From an uncultured Hyphomicrobiales bacterium (lineage in GTDB: Bacteria; Pseudomonadota; Alphaproteobacteria; Rhizobiales; Beijerinckiaceae), in the NCBI GenBank assembly GCA_903884435.1, contig CAISEY010000349.1:1-33844 (forward strand): a stretch of 33,844 nucleotides of DNA, read 5' to 3'. Below, in pieces: positions 1 to 9,721 of the stretch. The notes beneath the pieces were generated by a model, which was not told the origin of the DNA, made no database searches, and saw nothing but the letters and a program-made list of their open reading frames with translations. Made by a program: the position numbers and the translations under genes. Every line of letters starts with the position of its first letter. The first letter of the stretch is position 1.

Positions 1-1517
<1,517 letters not shown>

Positions 1518-1525
1518 CCGCTTCG

Positions 1526-1606
1526 CCATCCCTCCGCTGGTTTGACCCAGATCAGGTTCGACGGGTGTAATCTCAGCCATTGTTAAAATGGCACCCCTCG
1601 GCTGTT
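1526..1606 (-). promoter_or_regulatory. TPP (THI-box) riboswitch of thiC
   Basis: On the minus strand the conserved THI-box elements appear in order: GGGGTGCC near 1591-1598, CTGAGA near 1570-1575, ACCC, then GAACCTGATCTGGGT near 1545-1559 and ACCAGCGGAGGGA close to 1530-1540. This is the standard thiamine-pyrophosphate aptamer. Its place directly ahead of thiC is the classic arrangement. Confidence 0.96.
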
Positions 1607-1682
1607 GACAAACTAGAGAGGAACCCGGCCGCGCGCAAGGGGCCGCGGCGGCGCCATGCCGGCCAGGCTTCCCGGCCACCGG

Positions 1683-2639
1683 CTACTTCAGCGCGTCGAT
1701 CTGGACGAGGTCGGCGAGTTGCCTGTCCGTCAGCGGCTCGGCGATGAACCTGAACTGCACCGCGTCCTGCATGCTCTCGGCGATGCCCGAAACACGGTCG
1801 ATCTGGAGACTTTCCTTCGTGATGAAGTCCTTCATCATTTCGCGCACGGAGATTTCCGGCAGGCCGGAGAACTCGACGTAGCGCTTCACCGCGTCGGGCG
1901 TCTCGTACATCCAGTCCAGGGTTTCGCGATAGGCCGCCAGATACCTCCTGATCGCGTCCTTTTTCGCGGCGAGCGCGGCGGCGTTGACGATCTGCACGCG
2001 GATGGTCTGGCCGCGCACGCGCGCGATGTCGCTGCCCTTCGCGAGCAGCCTGATTTCGCCCTTGCGCAGCGGCTCGAGGTTGAACGGAGCCACGCACCAG
2101 CCAATGTCGATCTGGCCGGACATGACCTGCGTGATCGTCGCGGACACATCGCCGGAGGCGACCGCCTTCGCGTCCTTCAGGCCGTATTCGCTGATGAAGC
2201 GCAGGGCGTTGATGTGGCTCGACGACCCCGTCGTGGAATAGGAAATCGTCTTGCCGTGCGCGTCCTGCATCCGCGTCACCGGCGACGAGGATTTGTTGTA
2301 CCAGAAGACTTCCCCGGAGCCGGTCGAGCTCGCGCCGATGATCCGGATCGGCGCGCCCTTGGCGAAGGCGCCGAACGCGCCCGCCGTGCCCGCGCTGAGG
2401 CCAATGTCGACCGCGCCGGAAATCACGACCTGGAGAGTCTCGCCGCCGCCCGACGTGTAGACGATGTCGAGATCGAGCCCGTGCTTTTTGAAAATGCCCG
2501 CCTGCGTTCCAAGCTCGGGAATGGCGCCCTCCCAGCTTCCCCGCTGCGGCGAGGCGATTTTCAGGGTTTCTCCGGCGGCGGCGCCCGCGAACAGCGCCGA
2601 AGCGGCGAAAAGGACGGCGAAGACAGACCTGGGCGACAT
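1683..2639 (-). CDS. Periplasmic ABC-type substrate-binding protein, NMT1/SsuA/TauA-like
   Basis: The 318-residue product starts with a Sec signal peptide of about 22 residues ending near AAAG, followed by ETLKIA and a PAELG-like region (GAIPELGTQAGIFKKHGL). This is the usual start of NMT1/THI5-type (nitrate, sulfonate, taurine or pyrimidine) binding proteins. The GGGETLQ, SGAVDIG and VMSGQIDIGW blocks match the family. It is a clear paralogue of the protein at 20702-21649. No ABC ATPase or permease is encoded anywhere in the window. It lies upstream of thiC in the same direction, but the riboswitch separates the two. Because ThiY belongs to the same superfamily, a thiamine-precursor role is possible but unsupported. 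Its own promoter is at 2664-2692. Confidence 0.85.
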   Translation of the reverse strand: MSPRSVFAVLFAASALFAGAAAGETLKIASPQRGSWEGAIPELGTQAGIFKKHGLDLDIVYTSGGGETLQVVISGAVDIGLSAGTAGAFGAFAKGAPIRIIGASSTGSGEVFWYNKSSSPVTRMQDAHGKTISYSTTGSSSHINALRFISEYGLKDAKAVASGDVSATITQVMSGQIDIGWCVAPFNLEPLRKGEIRLLAKGSDIARVRGQTIRVQIVNAAALAAKKDAIRRYLAAYRETLDWMYETPDAVKRYVEFSGLPEISVREMMKDFITKESLQIDRVSGIAESMQDAVQFRFIAEPLTDRQLADLVQIDALK

Positions 2640-2663
2640 GTGCGTTTCCTTCCGGTTGCGCCA

Positions 2664-2692
2664 ATGCTATGCGCGTCGCGTCCCGCCCTCAA
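2664..2692 (-). promoter_or_regulatory. Predicted sigma-70 promoter of the binding protein at 1683-2639
   Basis: On the minus strand TTGAGG (2692-2687) and TAGCAT (2669-2664) are separated by exactly 17 bases. The expected transcript start lies about 18 bases ahead of the ATG at 2639. The same -10 hexamer occurs before several other genes in the window. Confidence 0.55.
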
Positions 2693-2760
2693 GACCGCGC
2701 CGGCGAAACGGACCGGCGCGCGGAAGGGCGGACGCGAAAACAATGGAGGGCGCCGGACTC

Positions 2761-3780
2761 ATGCGGTTGAAAATTTCGATGACCGGTCTCGTTCTGGCTG
2801 GCTTCTGCTGGTGCTGGCCGGCGGTCGCGGCGGACTTCTACGAGGGCAAGACGATCACGCTGGTCGTCGGCAACGACCCCGGCAGCGGCTACGATTCCTA
2901 CGCCCGCGTGCTCTCCCGCCACATGAGCCAGCACATTCCGGGAAAGCCGAACATCGTCGTGCAGAACATGCCGGGCGCCGGCAGCATCACCGCGGCGCAA
3001 TATCTCTATGTCGTGGCGCCGAAGGACGGGACCACTTTCGCCATTCTCTTCCCGGGCGCCGTCATCGAGCCGCTGACCGGCGATCCCTCGAAATACCGCT
3101 ACGATCCCGTCAGGTTCGAATATATCGGCACCGCCGACAGCGGCACGCGCCTGTGCTTCACGAGCGCCGCCTCGGGGGTGAAGACCTTCGCCGACGCGCG
3201 CGGGCGCAAGACGCTGATCGCGGCCACCGCCGCCGGCAGCTCGACCTGGGACTACGCCGCCTTCTTCAACGCGGTCGCCGGCGCGAAATTCGAGATCGTG
3301 CCCGGATACAAGGGCCCCGCAGACCTCGTCCTCGCGATGGAGCGCGGCGAGGCGGACGGCGTCTGCGCGCTCGACGTGAGCACGGTGACGACGCTGCGGC
3401 CGGACTGGCTGGGCTCGGGCAAGGCGAACTTCATCGTCCAGGCGGGGATCGAACCCAACGAGAAGCTGTTGAAGTTCGGCGTGCCCTCCATGTGGGACTT
3501 CATCTCCGGCGACAATCGCGAAGTCGCCGAACTCTTTGTCAGCCAGCAGGTGTTTGGCCGCCCCTTCCTCGCGCCGCCCGGCGTGCCCGCCGAACGCGTG
3601 AAAATCCTGCGCGACGCGTTCGACGCGACTTTCCGCGATCCGGAGGCGCTCGGGGAAGCGCGCCGCATGCAACTCGAGGTGAACCCGCGCGGCGGCGAAG
3701 CGGTCGCCGCCCTCGTGAAGAAGGTTTACGCGAGCCCGCGGACGCTGATCGACCGGATGGCGAAATCGATCAGGCCATGA
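2761..3780 (+). CDS. Tripartite tricarboxylate transporter substrate-binding protein (TctC/Bug family)
   Basis: Product of 339 residues. The start at 2761 is preferred because GGAGGG lies 10 bases before it and a signal peptide ending at AVAA follows directly. The longer upstream reading is GC-driven. After the signal come DFYEGKTITLVVG, a GSGYDSYAR block, HIPGKPN and QNMPGAGS. These are typical of a divergent Bug subfamily found five times in this window. GAKFEIVPGYKG and MERGEADG follow. Bug proteins bind carboxylates in the periplasm and deliver them to TctA/TctB membrane proteins. The nearest such permease is 25 kb away at 29376-31439. The gene diverges from the NMT1-like gene at 1683-2639, with about 120 bases between them. 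Confidence 0.88.
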   Translation: MRLKISMTGLVLAGFCWCWPAVAADFYEGKTITLVVGNDPGSGYDSYARVLSRHMSQHIPGKPNIVVQNMPGAGSITAAQYLYVVAPKDGTTFAILFPGAVIEPLTGDPSKYRYDPVRFEYIGTADSGTRLCFTSAASGVKTFADARGRKTLIAATAAGSSTWDYAAFFNAVAGAKFEIVPGYKGPADLVLAMERGEADGVCALDVSTVTTLRPDWLGSGKANFIVQAGIEPNEKLLKFGVPSMWDFISGDNREVAELFVSQQVFGRPFLAPPGVPAERVKILRDAFDATFRDPEALGEARRMQLEVNPRGGEAVAALVKKVYASPRTLIDRMAKSIRP

Positions 3781-3795
3781 GGCGCGCCAAGGCGC

Positions 3796-4812
3796 TCAAA
3801 GCCCGAAATTGCTGGCCCAGACAGCCGCGAGCCTCGTCATGTCGCCCGCGCTGAAGGGCGGCATGTCGGCGACGCGCGCGATTTCCTCCATCTGCTCCAG
3901 CGTCGAGAACCCGCCGAGACCGACGATGACGCCGGGATGGGTGAGGATGAACCGAAATGCCGCCTGCGCCAGCGAAATTCCATTTTCGCGCGCGAGGAAG
4001 GCGACCGCCGCGGCCTGTTTGCGCAGCCGGATGGAGCTTTCGGAATTCATGTCGTAGGCCCGCGCCAGCGGATGCCGGTTATCGCCGCGCAGCGCGTCGT
4101 CAGTGAGGAATCCGCTCGCCAGCGGCGAATAAATGGCCGCGCCGCCGCCCCGCTCGCGCGCCCGATTGATCACGCCGCCGAAGTCCTTGACGCCCTTGAG
4201 GCCGGGCGCCGCGTAGCCCGCCGTCGGATTGAACAACGTGAACGGCGTGTTGACGAGATGAAACAACCCGCTGTCCAGCAACTCGCGCGTCTCCACGCCA
4301 TCGCCGCCGCGGCAGATGAAACCCGCGTGACGGATTTTTCCATCGTGCAGGAGGCGCCGCACGCCCTCCATCGCGCCGCCTGGTCCGGTGAACTGTTCGA
4401 GGGGGAGCTGCGCGTAATACTTGCCTTCCATCGCCAGCGGCTTCGAGGTCGGGCCATTGTGAATTTGCATCACGTCGAGACGCTCGACGCCAAGACGCTT
4501 CAGGCTCGCCTCGGTCGAGGCCACCACGTGACCGGCGATGTCGCCAAGGTTTTCCGCGCGAATCTCGACCTTGGAATTCAACAGCGGGCGCGCGCCAAGT
4601 TCCTTCAGCGCGCGTCCCAGGTTGCTCTCGGCGACGCAATTTCCGTAGTCCGGCGAATTGTCGAAATAATTGATCCCGAGTTCGAGCGCGCGCGCCACGA
4701 CGCGCGTTTGTTCCCGCGCGTCGCCGCGAATCATCAAACCGGCGTTGCCGCCGCAGCCAAAGCCGATGACGGAAAGCTCGAGACCGGTTTCGCCAATTCG
4801 CCGGTATTGCAC
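3796..4812 (-). CDS. Aldo/keto reductase
   Basis: Product of 338 residues from a GTG at 4812 (MQYRRIGETGLELSVIGFG), the normal AKR N-terminus. An in-frame extension upstream overlaps the next gene and is rejected. The catalytic tetrad is visible: Asp51 and Tyr56 in DNSPDYGN, Lys81 in NSKVEI and His118 in IHNG. Family members are NAD(P)H-dependent cytosolic oxidoreductases acting on aldehydes, ketones or sugars; some act in sugar or sulfur-compound catabolism. The stop lies 15 bases from the convergent Bug gene. It lies 17 bases downstream of the VOC gene and is probably co-transcribed with it. Substrate unknown. Confidence 0.88.
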   Translation of the reverse strand: MQYRRIGETGLELSVIGFGCGGNAGLMIRGDAREQTRVVARALELGINYFDNSPDYGNCVAESNLGRALKELGARPLLNSKVEIRAENLGDIAGHVVASTEASLKRLGVERLDVMQIHNGPTSKPLAMEGKYYAQLPLEQFTGPGGAMEGVRRLLHDGKIRHAGFICRGGDGVETRELLDSGLFHLVNTPFTLFNPTAGYAAPGLKGVKDFGGVINRARERGGGAAIYSPLASGFLTDDALRGDNRHPLARAYDMNSESSIRLRKQAAAVAFLARENGISLAQAAFRFILTHPGVIVGLGGFSTLEQMEEIARVADMPPFSAGDMTRLAAVWASNFGL

Positions 4813-4829
4813 GCGGCCTCTCCCTCGCC

Positions 4830-5231
4830 CTATTCCGCCGGAACCTTCGTCTTCTTCGCCTCCCGCTCCGGCGGATATTCCACCTGGTCGTAGCCATGCA
4901 CGGAAATGTCGAAGAGATTGCCGTCCGGGTCCATGCCGCGCTGTTCGGCGAAGGGCGTCTTCGAAGGGCGCTGCGTCGGCTTCGGCAAGCCGTGCGCGAC
5001 GATCTTCTCGCCGACCTCGTCGGCGTCGTCGACCGTGATGCCAAAGTGGTTGTAGCCGGGCGGCGCTTCCTCGGGCCGCGACTGCAGCAACGCGATGGTG
5101 AGATAACCATCGGTGACGTAATAGCCCGTGCCCTGCTGGTGAATGACCTTGAGGCCAAGGGCCTCCTGATAGAATTTCGCGAGCCGCGCCGGGTTGTGGG
5201 ACTTGAACGCGAGGTGACGGATTTTCACCAT
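4830..5231 (-). CDS. VOC family protein (glyoxalase/dioxygenase fold)
   Basis: Product of 133 residues starting MVKIRHLAFKSHNP at 5231, directly after AGGAGGA. A 10-residue upstream extension is therefore not used. It is a single vicinal-oxygen-chelate domain. Likely metal ligands are His6, His62 (GYNHFGITVDD) and Asp108 in GNLFDIS, where family members usually carry Glu. The sequence DPDGNLFDI is typical of lactoylglutathione-lyase-like or dioxygenase-like members. It is probably expressed with the aldo/keto reductase downstream. Reaction not assignable. Confidence 0.85.
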   Translation of the reverse strand: MVKIRHLAFKSHNPARLAKFYQEALGLKVIHQQGTGYYVTDGYLTIALLQSRPEEAPPGYNHFGITVDDADEVGEKIVAHGLPKPTQRPSKTPFAEQRGMDPDGNLFDISVHGYDQVEYPPEREAKKTKVPAE

Positions 5232-5273
5232 GGGCTTCCTCCTGATCGTGGCCGACGCCATGTTCGATGCCTG

Positions 5274-5302
5274 ATGCTAACACGCGAAAATCCGGCTGGC
5301 GA
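5274..5302 (-). promoter_or_regulatory. Predicted promoter of the VOC/aldo-keto reductase unit
   Basis: On the minus strand TCGCCA (5302-5297), a 17-base spacer and TAGCAT (5279-5274) precede the VOC start by about 40 bases. The -35 box is weak (4 of 6). The -10 box is the one recurring in the window. Confidence 0.4.
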
Positions 5303-5311
5303 GGCGGGGGT

Positions 5312-5340
5312 TTGACGCGCGAACCATGATCGCCGACGAT
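5312..5340 (+). promoter_or_regulatory. Predicted promoter of the flavoprotein/Bug unit
   Basis: TTGACG (5312-5317), a 17-base spacer and GACGAT (5335-5340) would start a transcript about 26 bases before the GTG at 5373. The -35 box is good and the -10 box weak. Confidence 0.35.
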
Positions 5341-5372
5341 GCGGGCAAGGTGAAAATTCCCGGAGGAAAGAC

Positions 5373-6854
5373 GTGACGGACCGGCAAACCTGCGACGTGA
5401 TCGTGATTGGCGCGGGCAGCGCGGCCTTCGAGGCTGCGGTCGCCGCGCGGCGGGCGGGCGCCGAACGCGTCGTCATGCTGGAAAAGGCGCCGGAGGCGGA
5501 AGCCGGCGGCAACGCGCGCTATTCGGGGACCGGCTTTCGCTTCGTCCATGGCGGTGCCGCCGAGATCCGCGAGTTTCTTCCCGACATGCCGCGAGCCCTG
5601 TTCGACACGATGCAAATCAATCCCTACACGGCCGCCGACTATCACGCCGATCTCGAGCGCATGACACAGGGCCGCATCGACAGGGCGCTCGCCGAAGTCC
5701 TCGTCTCGCAATCCAACGCCGCCGTGCGCTGGATGGCCGCCGCTGGCGTCAAATGGGAGCCGGTGACGGAACACGCGCTCGTCGACGGCAAGCGCTATTT
5801 CGAGCGCGGCGTCGTCCTTCATGTCGCCGGCGGCGGCCCCGGCCAGCTCGCGCAATGGCGCGAAATCGCGACGGGGCTGGGGATCGAAATCCGCTTCGAC
5901 TCGCCGGTGTGCGGCATCATCGGCGACATGCGCGCCGTCGAGGGCGTGCGCGTCGCGGGGCGCGATGGCAGCTACGAACTGCGCGCCCGCGCGGTCATCG
6001 CCTGCAGCGGCGGCTTCCAGGCCAATCGCGAGATGCGCGCGCGCTATCTGCCGGGAGCGACCGATTTCATGAAGGTGCGCGGCACGCGACACGATACAGG
6101 CGAGGTCACGCGCTTTCTTCTCGATCTCGGCGCCCGTCCGGCGGGCCAGTGGCAGTCGGGGCACATGTCGCCCATCGACGCCAGCGCGCCGGACTTCGAA
6201 ACGCCGCAAAACGCGGACGGACTCGGCAACACGCAAAGCCGCTACGACTATCCGCAGGGAATCAGCGTCAACGCGCTCGGCCTGCGTTTTTTCGACGAGG
6301 GCGAGGCGCAACATTCCTACACCTACGCGAAGACCGGCCGCGCCGTGCTGGCCCAGCCGGGCGCCGTGGCGTTCCAGATTTACGACGCGAAGGGCGTGAA
6401 ACTGTTTCGCTACCCCAAACACGCCGCGACCTTCGAGGAAGCGGACACGATCGCCGACCTCGCGCGGAAAATCGGCGTCGAGCCGCGCGTGCTCGTGGAC
6501 ACCGTCGAAAAATTCAACGCGGCCTGTCCGGCCGAACCTCCCTTCGATCCGCGCAGGCCGGACGGACGCAAGACCGTCGGCCTCGACATTCCCAAGTCGA
6601 ACTGGGCCCGGCCGCTCGACACACCGCCCTTCCGCGCCCTGCCCGTCACCGGCGGCATCACTTTCACCTTCGGCGGCGTCGAGGTGAACGGCGCCGCGCA
6701 GGTGATGAACGTCGCCGACCAGCCCGTCCGCGGCCTCTACGCCTCCGGCGACATCCTCGGCCTCTTCTTCCACAATTACCCGTCCTTCACGGGCCAGACG
6801 CGCAACGCCGTGTTCAGCAAGCTCGCCGGCGAACACGCCGTGCGCGCGAACTGA
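5373..6854 (+). CDS. FAD-dependent dehydrogenase, TcuA/fumarate-reductase flavoprotein type
   Basis: Product of 493 residues from a GTG at 5373 after a GGAGGA ribosome-binding site. The N-terminus carries the FAD-binding Rossmann motif GAGSAA (13-18). GGNARYSGTGFRFVHGG follows, the hallmark region of tricarballylate dehydrogenase TcuA and related succinate-dehydrogenase/fumarate-reductase flavoproteins. The C-terminus has YASGDILG followed by a NAVFSKLAGE stretch. TcuA oxidises tricarballylate to cis-aconitate and passes electrons to TcuB. No TcuB (Fe-S/haem) or TcuC gene is next to it. Instead a Bug binding protein follows 20 bases downstream, suggesting that a carboxylate is imported and then oxidised. 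The family is clear but the substrate is inference. Confidence 0.85.
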   Translation: MTDRQTCDVIVIGAGSAAFEAAVAARRAGAERVVMLEKAPEAEAGGNARYSGTGFRFVHGGAAEIREFLPDMPRALFDTMQINPYTAADYHADLERMTQGRIDRALAEVLVSQSNAAVRWMAAAGVKWEPVTEHALVDGKRYFERGVVLHVAGGGPGQLAQWREIATGLGIEIRFDSPVCGIIGDMRAVEGVRVAGRDGSYELRARAVIACSGGFQANREMRARYLPGATDFMKVRGTRHDTGEVTRFLLDLGARPAGQWQSGHMSPIDASAPDFETPQNADGLGNTQSRYDYPQGISVNALGLRFFDEGEAQHSYTYAKTGRAVLAQPGAVAFQIYDAKGVKLFRYPKHAATFEEADTIADLARKIGVEPRVLVDTVEKFNAACPAEPPFDPRRPDGRKTVGLDIPKSNWARPLDTPPFRALPVTGGITFTFGGVEVNGAAQVMNVADQPVRGLYASGDILGLFFHNYPSFTGQTRNAVFSKLAGEHAVRAN

Positions 6855-6874
6855 GCGGCGCGGAGACAACGCAC

Positions 6875-7876
6875 ATGCGTCTCGTGAAACTGTTCGCGCT
6901 CGCCCTCGCGGCTCTGGCTCTCGCGGCGCCGGCGCGCGCGCAGGATTACTTCAGGGGGCGAACCATCACGCTCTACGCCGGCTTCACGCCGGGCGGCGGC
7001 GTCGACGCGGAAATGCGTCTCATCGCGCAATTCCTCGGTCGCCACATCCCGGGAAATCCCAATGTTCAGGCGATGAACATGCCGGGCGCCGGCGGCATCC
7101 TTCTCGGCAATTATCTTTATTCCATCGCGAAGCCGGACGGACTCACCATCGGAATGCCCGGGCGTTCCGGATTCTTTCTCGCCGCCGCGGTCGGCGACGC
7201 GAGCGCGCGTTACGACATCGGCAAGTTCACCTGGATCGGCGCCGCCGGCGCCAACAATCTCATGCTCTGGCTGCGCAAGGGTCTTGGCGTGCGCACCTAC
7301 GCCGAACTGAAGCAGTCGAAAACGCCGGTTGTCATCGGCGGCCTCGCGACCTCCTCGTCCAGCGTCGTCGTGCCCATGGTGCTGGCGAAATACGACGGCG
7401 CGCCGCTGAAGATCATCTCCGGCTACACGGGGCTCGCCGAGGCGAGTCTCGCCATGGAGCGCGGCGAAATCGACGGGATTTACACGCACGCGGGCACGTT
7501 CCGCCCGGACCGGATCGCCTCCGGCGACATCGTGCCCGTCTTGCAGACGTTCCCGGTCGAGCCGGGAATGCCAAGTCTCGACGACGTGAAATCGCCGCGC
7601 GCGCGGGCGCTCGACAATCTGCTCACCGCGCCAAGCCGCCTCGGCGCGCCCGTGATCGCGCCGCCCGGCGTGCCGGGGGAGATCGCGACGATCCTGCGCG
7701 ACGCCTACGTCGCCACGGGATCGAGCAGGGACTATGTCGACGAGGCGGCGAGACGCGGCATAGACATCGGCAAGCCCGCCCGTGGCGAGGACCTGCAATC
7801 CTTCGTCGCCAGCAGCCTCGGCCACATACCCGGAGACATCGTCGAGGAATACAGGGGGTACGTCGGGATGAAGTGA
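6875..7876 (+). CDS. TctC/Bug family substrate-binding protein
   Basis: Product of 333 residues with a signal peptide ending ARAQ (about residue 23), then DYFRGRTITLYAG. It carries GGGVDAEMR, HIPGNPN and MNMPGAGG, the subfamily signature shared with the proteins at 2761, 9722, 18649 and 28246. A MERGEIDG block follows in the second lobe. The start is 20 bases after the flavoprotein stop and the pair is probably one operon. Its ligand is probably the flavoprotein's substrate or a related carboxylate (inference). It ends 7 bases from the convergent gene at 7884. Confidence 0.88.
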   Translation: MRLVKLFALALAALALAAPARAQDYFRGRTITLYAGFTPGGGVDAEMRLIAQFLGRHIPGNPNVQAMNMPGAGGILLGNYLYSIAKPDGLTIGMPGRSGFFLAAAVGDASARYDIGKFTWIGAAGANNLMLWLRKGLGVRTYAELKQSKTPVVIGGLATSSSSVVVPMVLAKYDGAPLKIISGYTGLAEASLAMERGEIDGIYTHAGTFRPDRIASGDIVPVLQTFPVEPGMPSLDDVKSPRARALDNLLTAPSRLGAPVIAPPGVPGEIATILRDAYVATGSSRDYVDEAARRGIDIGKPARGEDLQSFVASSLGHIPGDIVEEYRGYVGMK

Positions 7877-7883
7877 GGCCGGC

Positions 7884-8864
7884 CTAGAGGTCCGGCACGC
7901 CCAGCGACTGGAGGTACGCCGCGGTGTTCACCGCCAGAAACGCGCCGTCGTCGGTGATTTTAGTCGCGTTCGTCTGGTTCTTGAGCGCGCCCTGTCCCGC
8001 GAGTCGCTCCTGCTTCGCGCCGGGGCTGTAGACCCGCTGGAACGTCTCGTCTTCGTCGCTGTCGGCCCAGCGGATCACCACGTCGGAATAGCGTTTGATC
8101 TCGTAAAATCCGGTCGCGGCGCCCTTCGGCGGCGGAGCGAAACGGTTGCGTGGCGCCATGCCCGCGCTTACGCAGCGCACGACGCCATTCGAGCCGAAGT
8201 GATAATAGTGAACCCGCCCGGTGGAGCGGACCTCCCACCAGCCGCCAATCCACGATGGCGTGGGCTTGCCAGCGGCGAGGAGCGCGCCCACATCCACCCA
8301 ACCCTGAAGACTTTCGGGGTTCCAGGTCGCCTGCTTGCGCTTGACCTTGTCGCAGCCGGCGCCCTTGCCGCCCTGCCCGCCCTCCGCAGTGTTCCACGTG
8401 TTGCCCCCTTCCCCGTCGAAGTCGAGGGAAACGCCCATGTGGTAGTGACGCGAGCGGAAGATGTCGCCGTAACGGGGCCTCGCTCCCGATTCAGCGGGAA
8501 TCCACGCGTGCCCGAGGCCGCCGTTATACAGCACGGTGGCGATCTCGAACTGGCCCAGCGCGAACTTCGTGAAGCCCATTTTATTGCCGCACCGACCGGC
8601 GAAGGCGTTGCAGGTCGTCAGCTGGCTGCCGCTCGCCCACGCTTCCAGCAGGCCGACATGGCTCTGACCGGTGTATTTGAGAAACTTCTGGTCGGTGAAC
8701 GGCTGCTTTTCCGGGTTGACGCCCGCGTCCTGCATCAACTGGAACCATTGCGCCGCCGTGATATTTGGCATTACCGGCGCGCCCGAATTGATCTCCTTCG
8801 GCGCGGCGGGAATATCCGCGATGAAGTCCTTGAGCAGCTGTTGATAGGGTTCCAGGTTCGCCAT
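7884..8864 (-). CDS. Uncharacterised protein with a probable NlpC/P60- or CHAP-like cysteine-peptidase domain
   Basis: Product of 326 residues with no signal peptide and no membrane segment. It starts at an ATG after AGGAGG. Residues about 60-165 hold the features of a papain-like amidase or peptidase: Cys85 in LTTCNAF, a GDIF motif at 133-136, His142 in YHMGVSL, and a polar NTAEGGQ stretch at 158-164. The C-terminal third (about 205-280) is rich in Trp, Tyr and Phe (GGWWEV, VHYYHFGSNG, ETFQRVY) and could be a small binding domain. The absence of an export signal is odd for a cell-wall hydrolase. It is last in the minus-strand set with the haem-oxygenase-like, Bug and PanE-like genes. The fold assignment is my inference from motif order. 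Confidence 0.6.
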   Translation of the reverse strand: MANLEPYQQLLKDFIADIPAAPKEINSGAPVMPNITAAQWFQLMQDAGVNPEKQPFTDQKFLKYTGQSHVGLLEAWASGSQLTTCNAFAGRCGNKMGFTKFALGQFEIATVLYNGGLGHAWIPAESGARPRYGDIFRSRHYHMGVSLDFDGEGGNTWNTAEGGQGGKGAGCDKVKRKQATWNPESLQGWVDVGALLAAGKPTPSWIGGWWEVRSTGRVHYYHFGSNGVVRCVSAGMAPRNRFAPPPKGAATGFYEIKRYSDVVIRWADSDEDETFQRVYSPGAKQERLAGQGALKNQTNATKITDDGAFLAVNTAAYLQSLGVPDL

Positions 8865-8961
8865 GATGCCTCCTGTCGCGCGTCTCTATGATCTCGCGAC
8901 TGGACGGAAGGTGCCAGCGCGACCGGAATTTGTTCGTGCGGGGACGCACGTCGTGGCTTGC

Positions 8962-9693
8962 TCAGACCGGAATTTCCTCCATCATGTCCGCCAGCAATCC
9001 CTTCCAGACGCGGTCGAGCTCCCAGCTTTCGACCATCCCCTCCATCATCAGCCCCAATCCACCGGGCGCGCCGCGATGCGCGCGCGCGATTTGCATCAGC
9101 ATGTGCGCGTGCTCGACATCGACCTCCGCGTGTTCCTTCGCGTTGAGCTGCTTCTCGAAGGGAATGCCGAGCTGCGACTCGAAGCGCTTGCCCATCCTGT
9201 AGGACATGCCGCCGCCATCGACCCATTCGGAGGAATTGCTGACCTCGAGCGCGGCGCAGGCGGCAACGGATTTCAGCCAGTGGCCGGAATTGACGAGATG
9301 CAGATACGAATAGAGGCACATGCGCGTGCCCTCGCGCATCGGCGTGTCGCGAAAATCGGCGGCGGCGAGTCCGATTTCCCTGCTCTGGCGCACCTGCAAT
9401 GAATAATGATCCTCGACGCCGCGCGCCTTGTTGCCCGCGAGTTCGTCTTCCTCGTGCTCCCAGATGAGCTTCTTCACGTCCATTGGCGCGTGGCCCTGGG
9501 CGAAGGCCCAGCAGTCACGGCGATTGAGATTCCAGAACGCCTTTTGCAGCGTGTAGACGCGCGCGCGCGCCATGTTGAGCGGCATCGAGAGGATGCGGCG
9601 ATATTGACGCGAGTCATATTGCGCGTTGGCGAGCGCGCGCGTCTCGCGCGCGAATTTTTCGAGGTCCGGATCGGCTTTGGTCGCGGTCGTCAT
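8962..9693 (-). CDS. Haem-oxygenase-like iron-containing redox enzyme (TenA/PqqC/HDO superfamily)
   Basis: Product of 243 residues, mostly predicted helical. It starts at an ATG after AGGGAG. The family pattern is visible: an acidic stretch WEHEEDE (78-84), His96 in VEDHYSL, Glu150, and H-x3-D-x2-H at 188, 192 and 195 in the late helix (KEHAEVDVEHAHM). This matches the haem-oxygenase-like diiron oxidase/oxygenase (HDO) and PqqC/TenA fold. HDO enzymes use a labile diiron centre and O2 to oxidise or cleave small substrates; TenA hydrolyses thiamine breakdown products. The set of ligands suggests a metal enzyme rather than TenA. Its stop lies 97 bases before the peptidase-like gene, and it follows the Bug gene by 28 bases. 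Confidence 0.75.
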   Translation of the reverse strand: MTTATKADPDLEKFARETRALANAQYDSRQYRRILSMPLNMARARVYTLQKAFWNLNRRDCWAFAQGHAPMDVKKLIWEHEEDELAGNKARGVEDHYSLQVRQSREIGLAAADFRDTPMREGTRMCLYSYLHLVNSGHWLKSVAACAALEVSNSSEWVDGGGMSYRMGKRFESQLGIPFEKQLNAKEHAEVDVEHAHMLMQIARAHRGAPGGLGLMMEGMVESWELDRVWKGLLADMMEEIPV

Positions 9694-9721
9694 GGCTTGC
9701 TCCCTGAAAAATGATCATGCC

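Noticed and set aside
1683-2639. NMT1-like receptor as ThiY, the thiamine-precursor binding protein next to thiC
   Set aside because: It has its own promoter without a TPP riboswitch, a close paralogue sits in an unrelated context at 20702, and no ThiX/ThiZ partners are present. Not excluded, but unsupported.
1656-3854. Open frame of about 730 codons on the plus strand
   Set aside because: It is antisense to the NMT1-like gene and out of frame with the Bug gene; no family motif or ribosome-binding site.
7876-7885. AGGCCGGCCT palindrome as a bidirectional terminator between convergent genes
   Set aside because: Too short, no loop and no T run; it covers the stop codon and is probably chance in GC-rich DNA.
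8962-9693. TenA thiaminase II, because thiC is in the window
   Set aside because: The acidic/His ligand pattern suits a metal-binding HDO-type protein better, and the gene is in a PanE-like/Bug unit 7.5 kb from thiC with no riboswitch.
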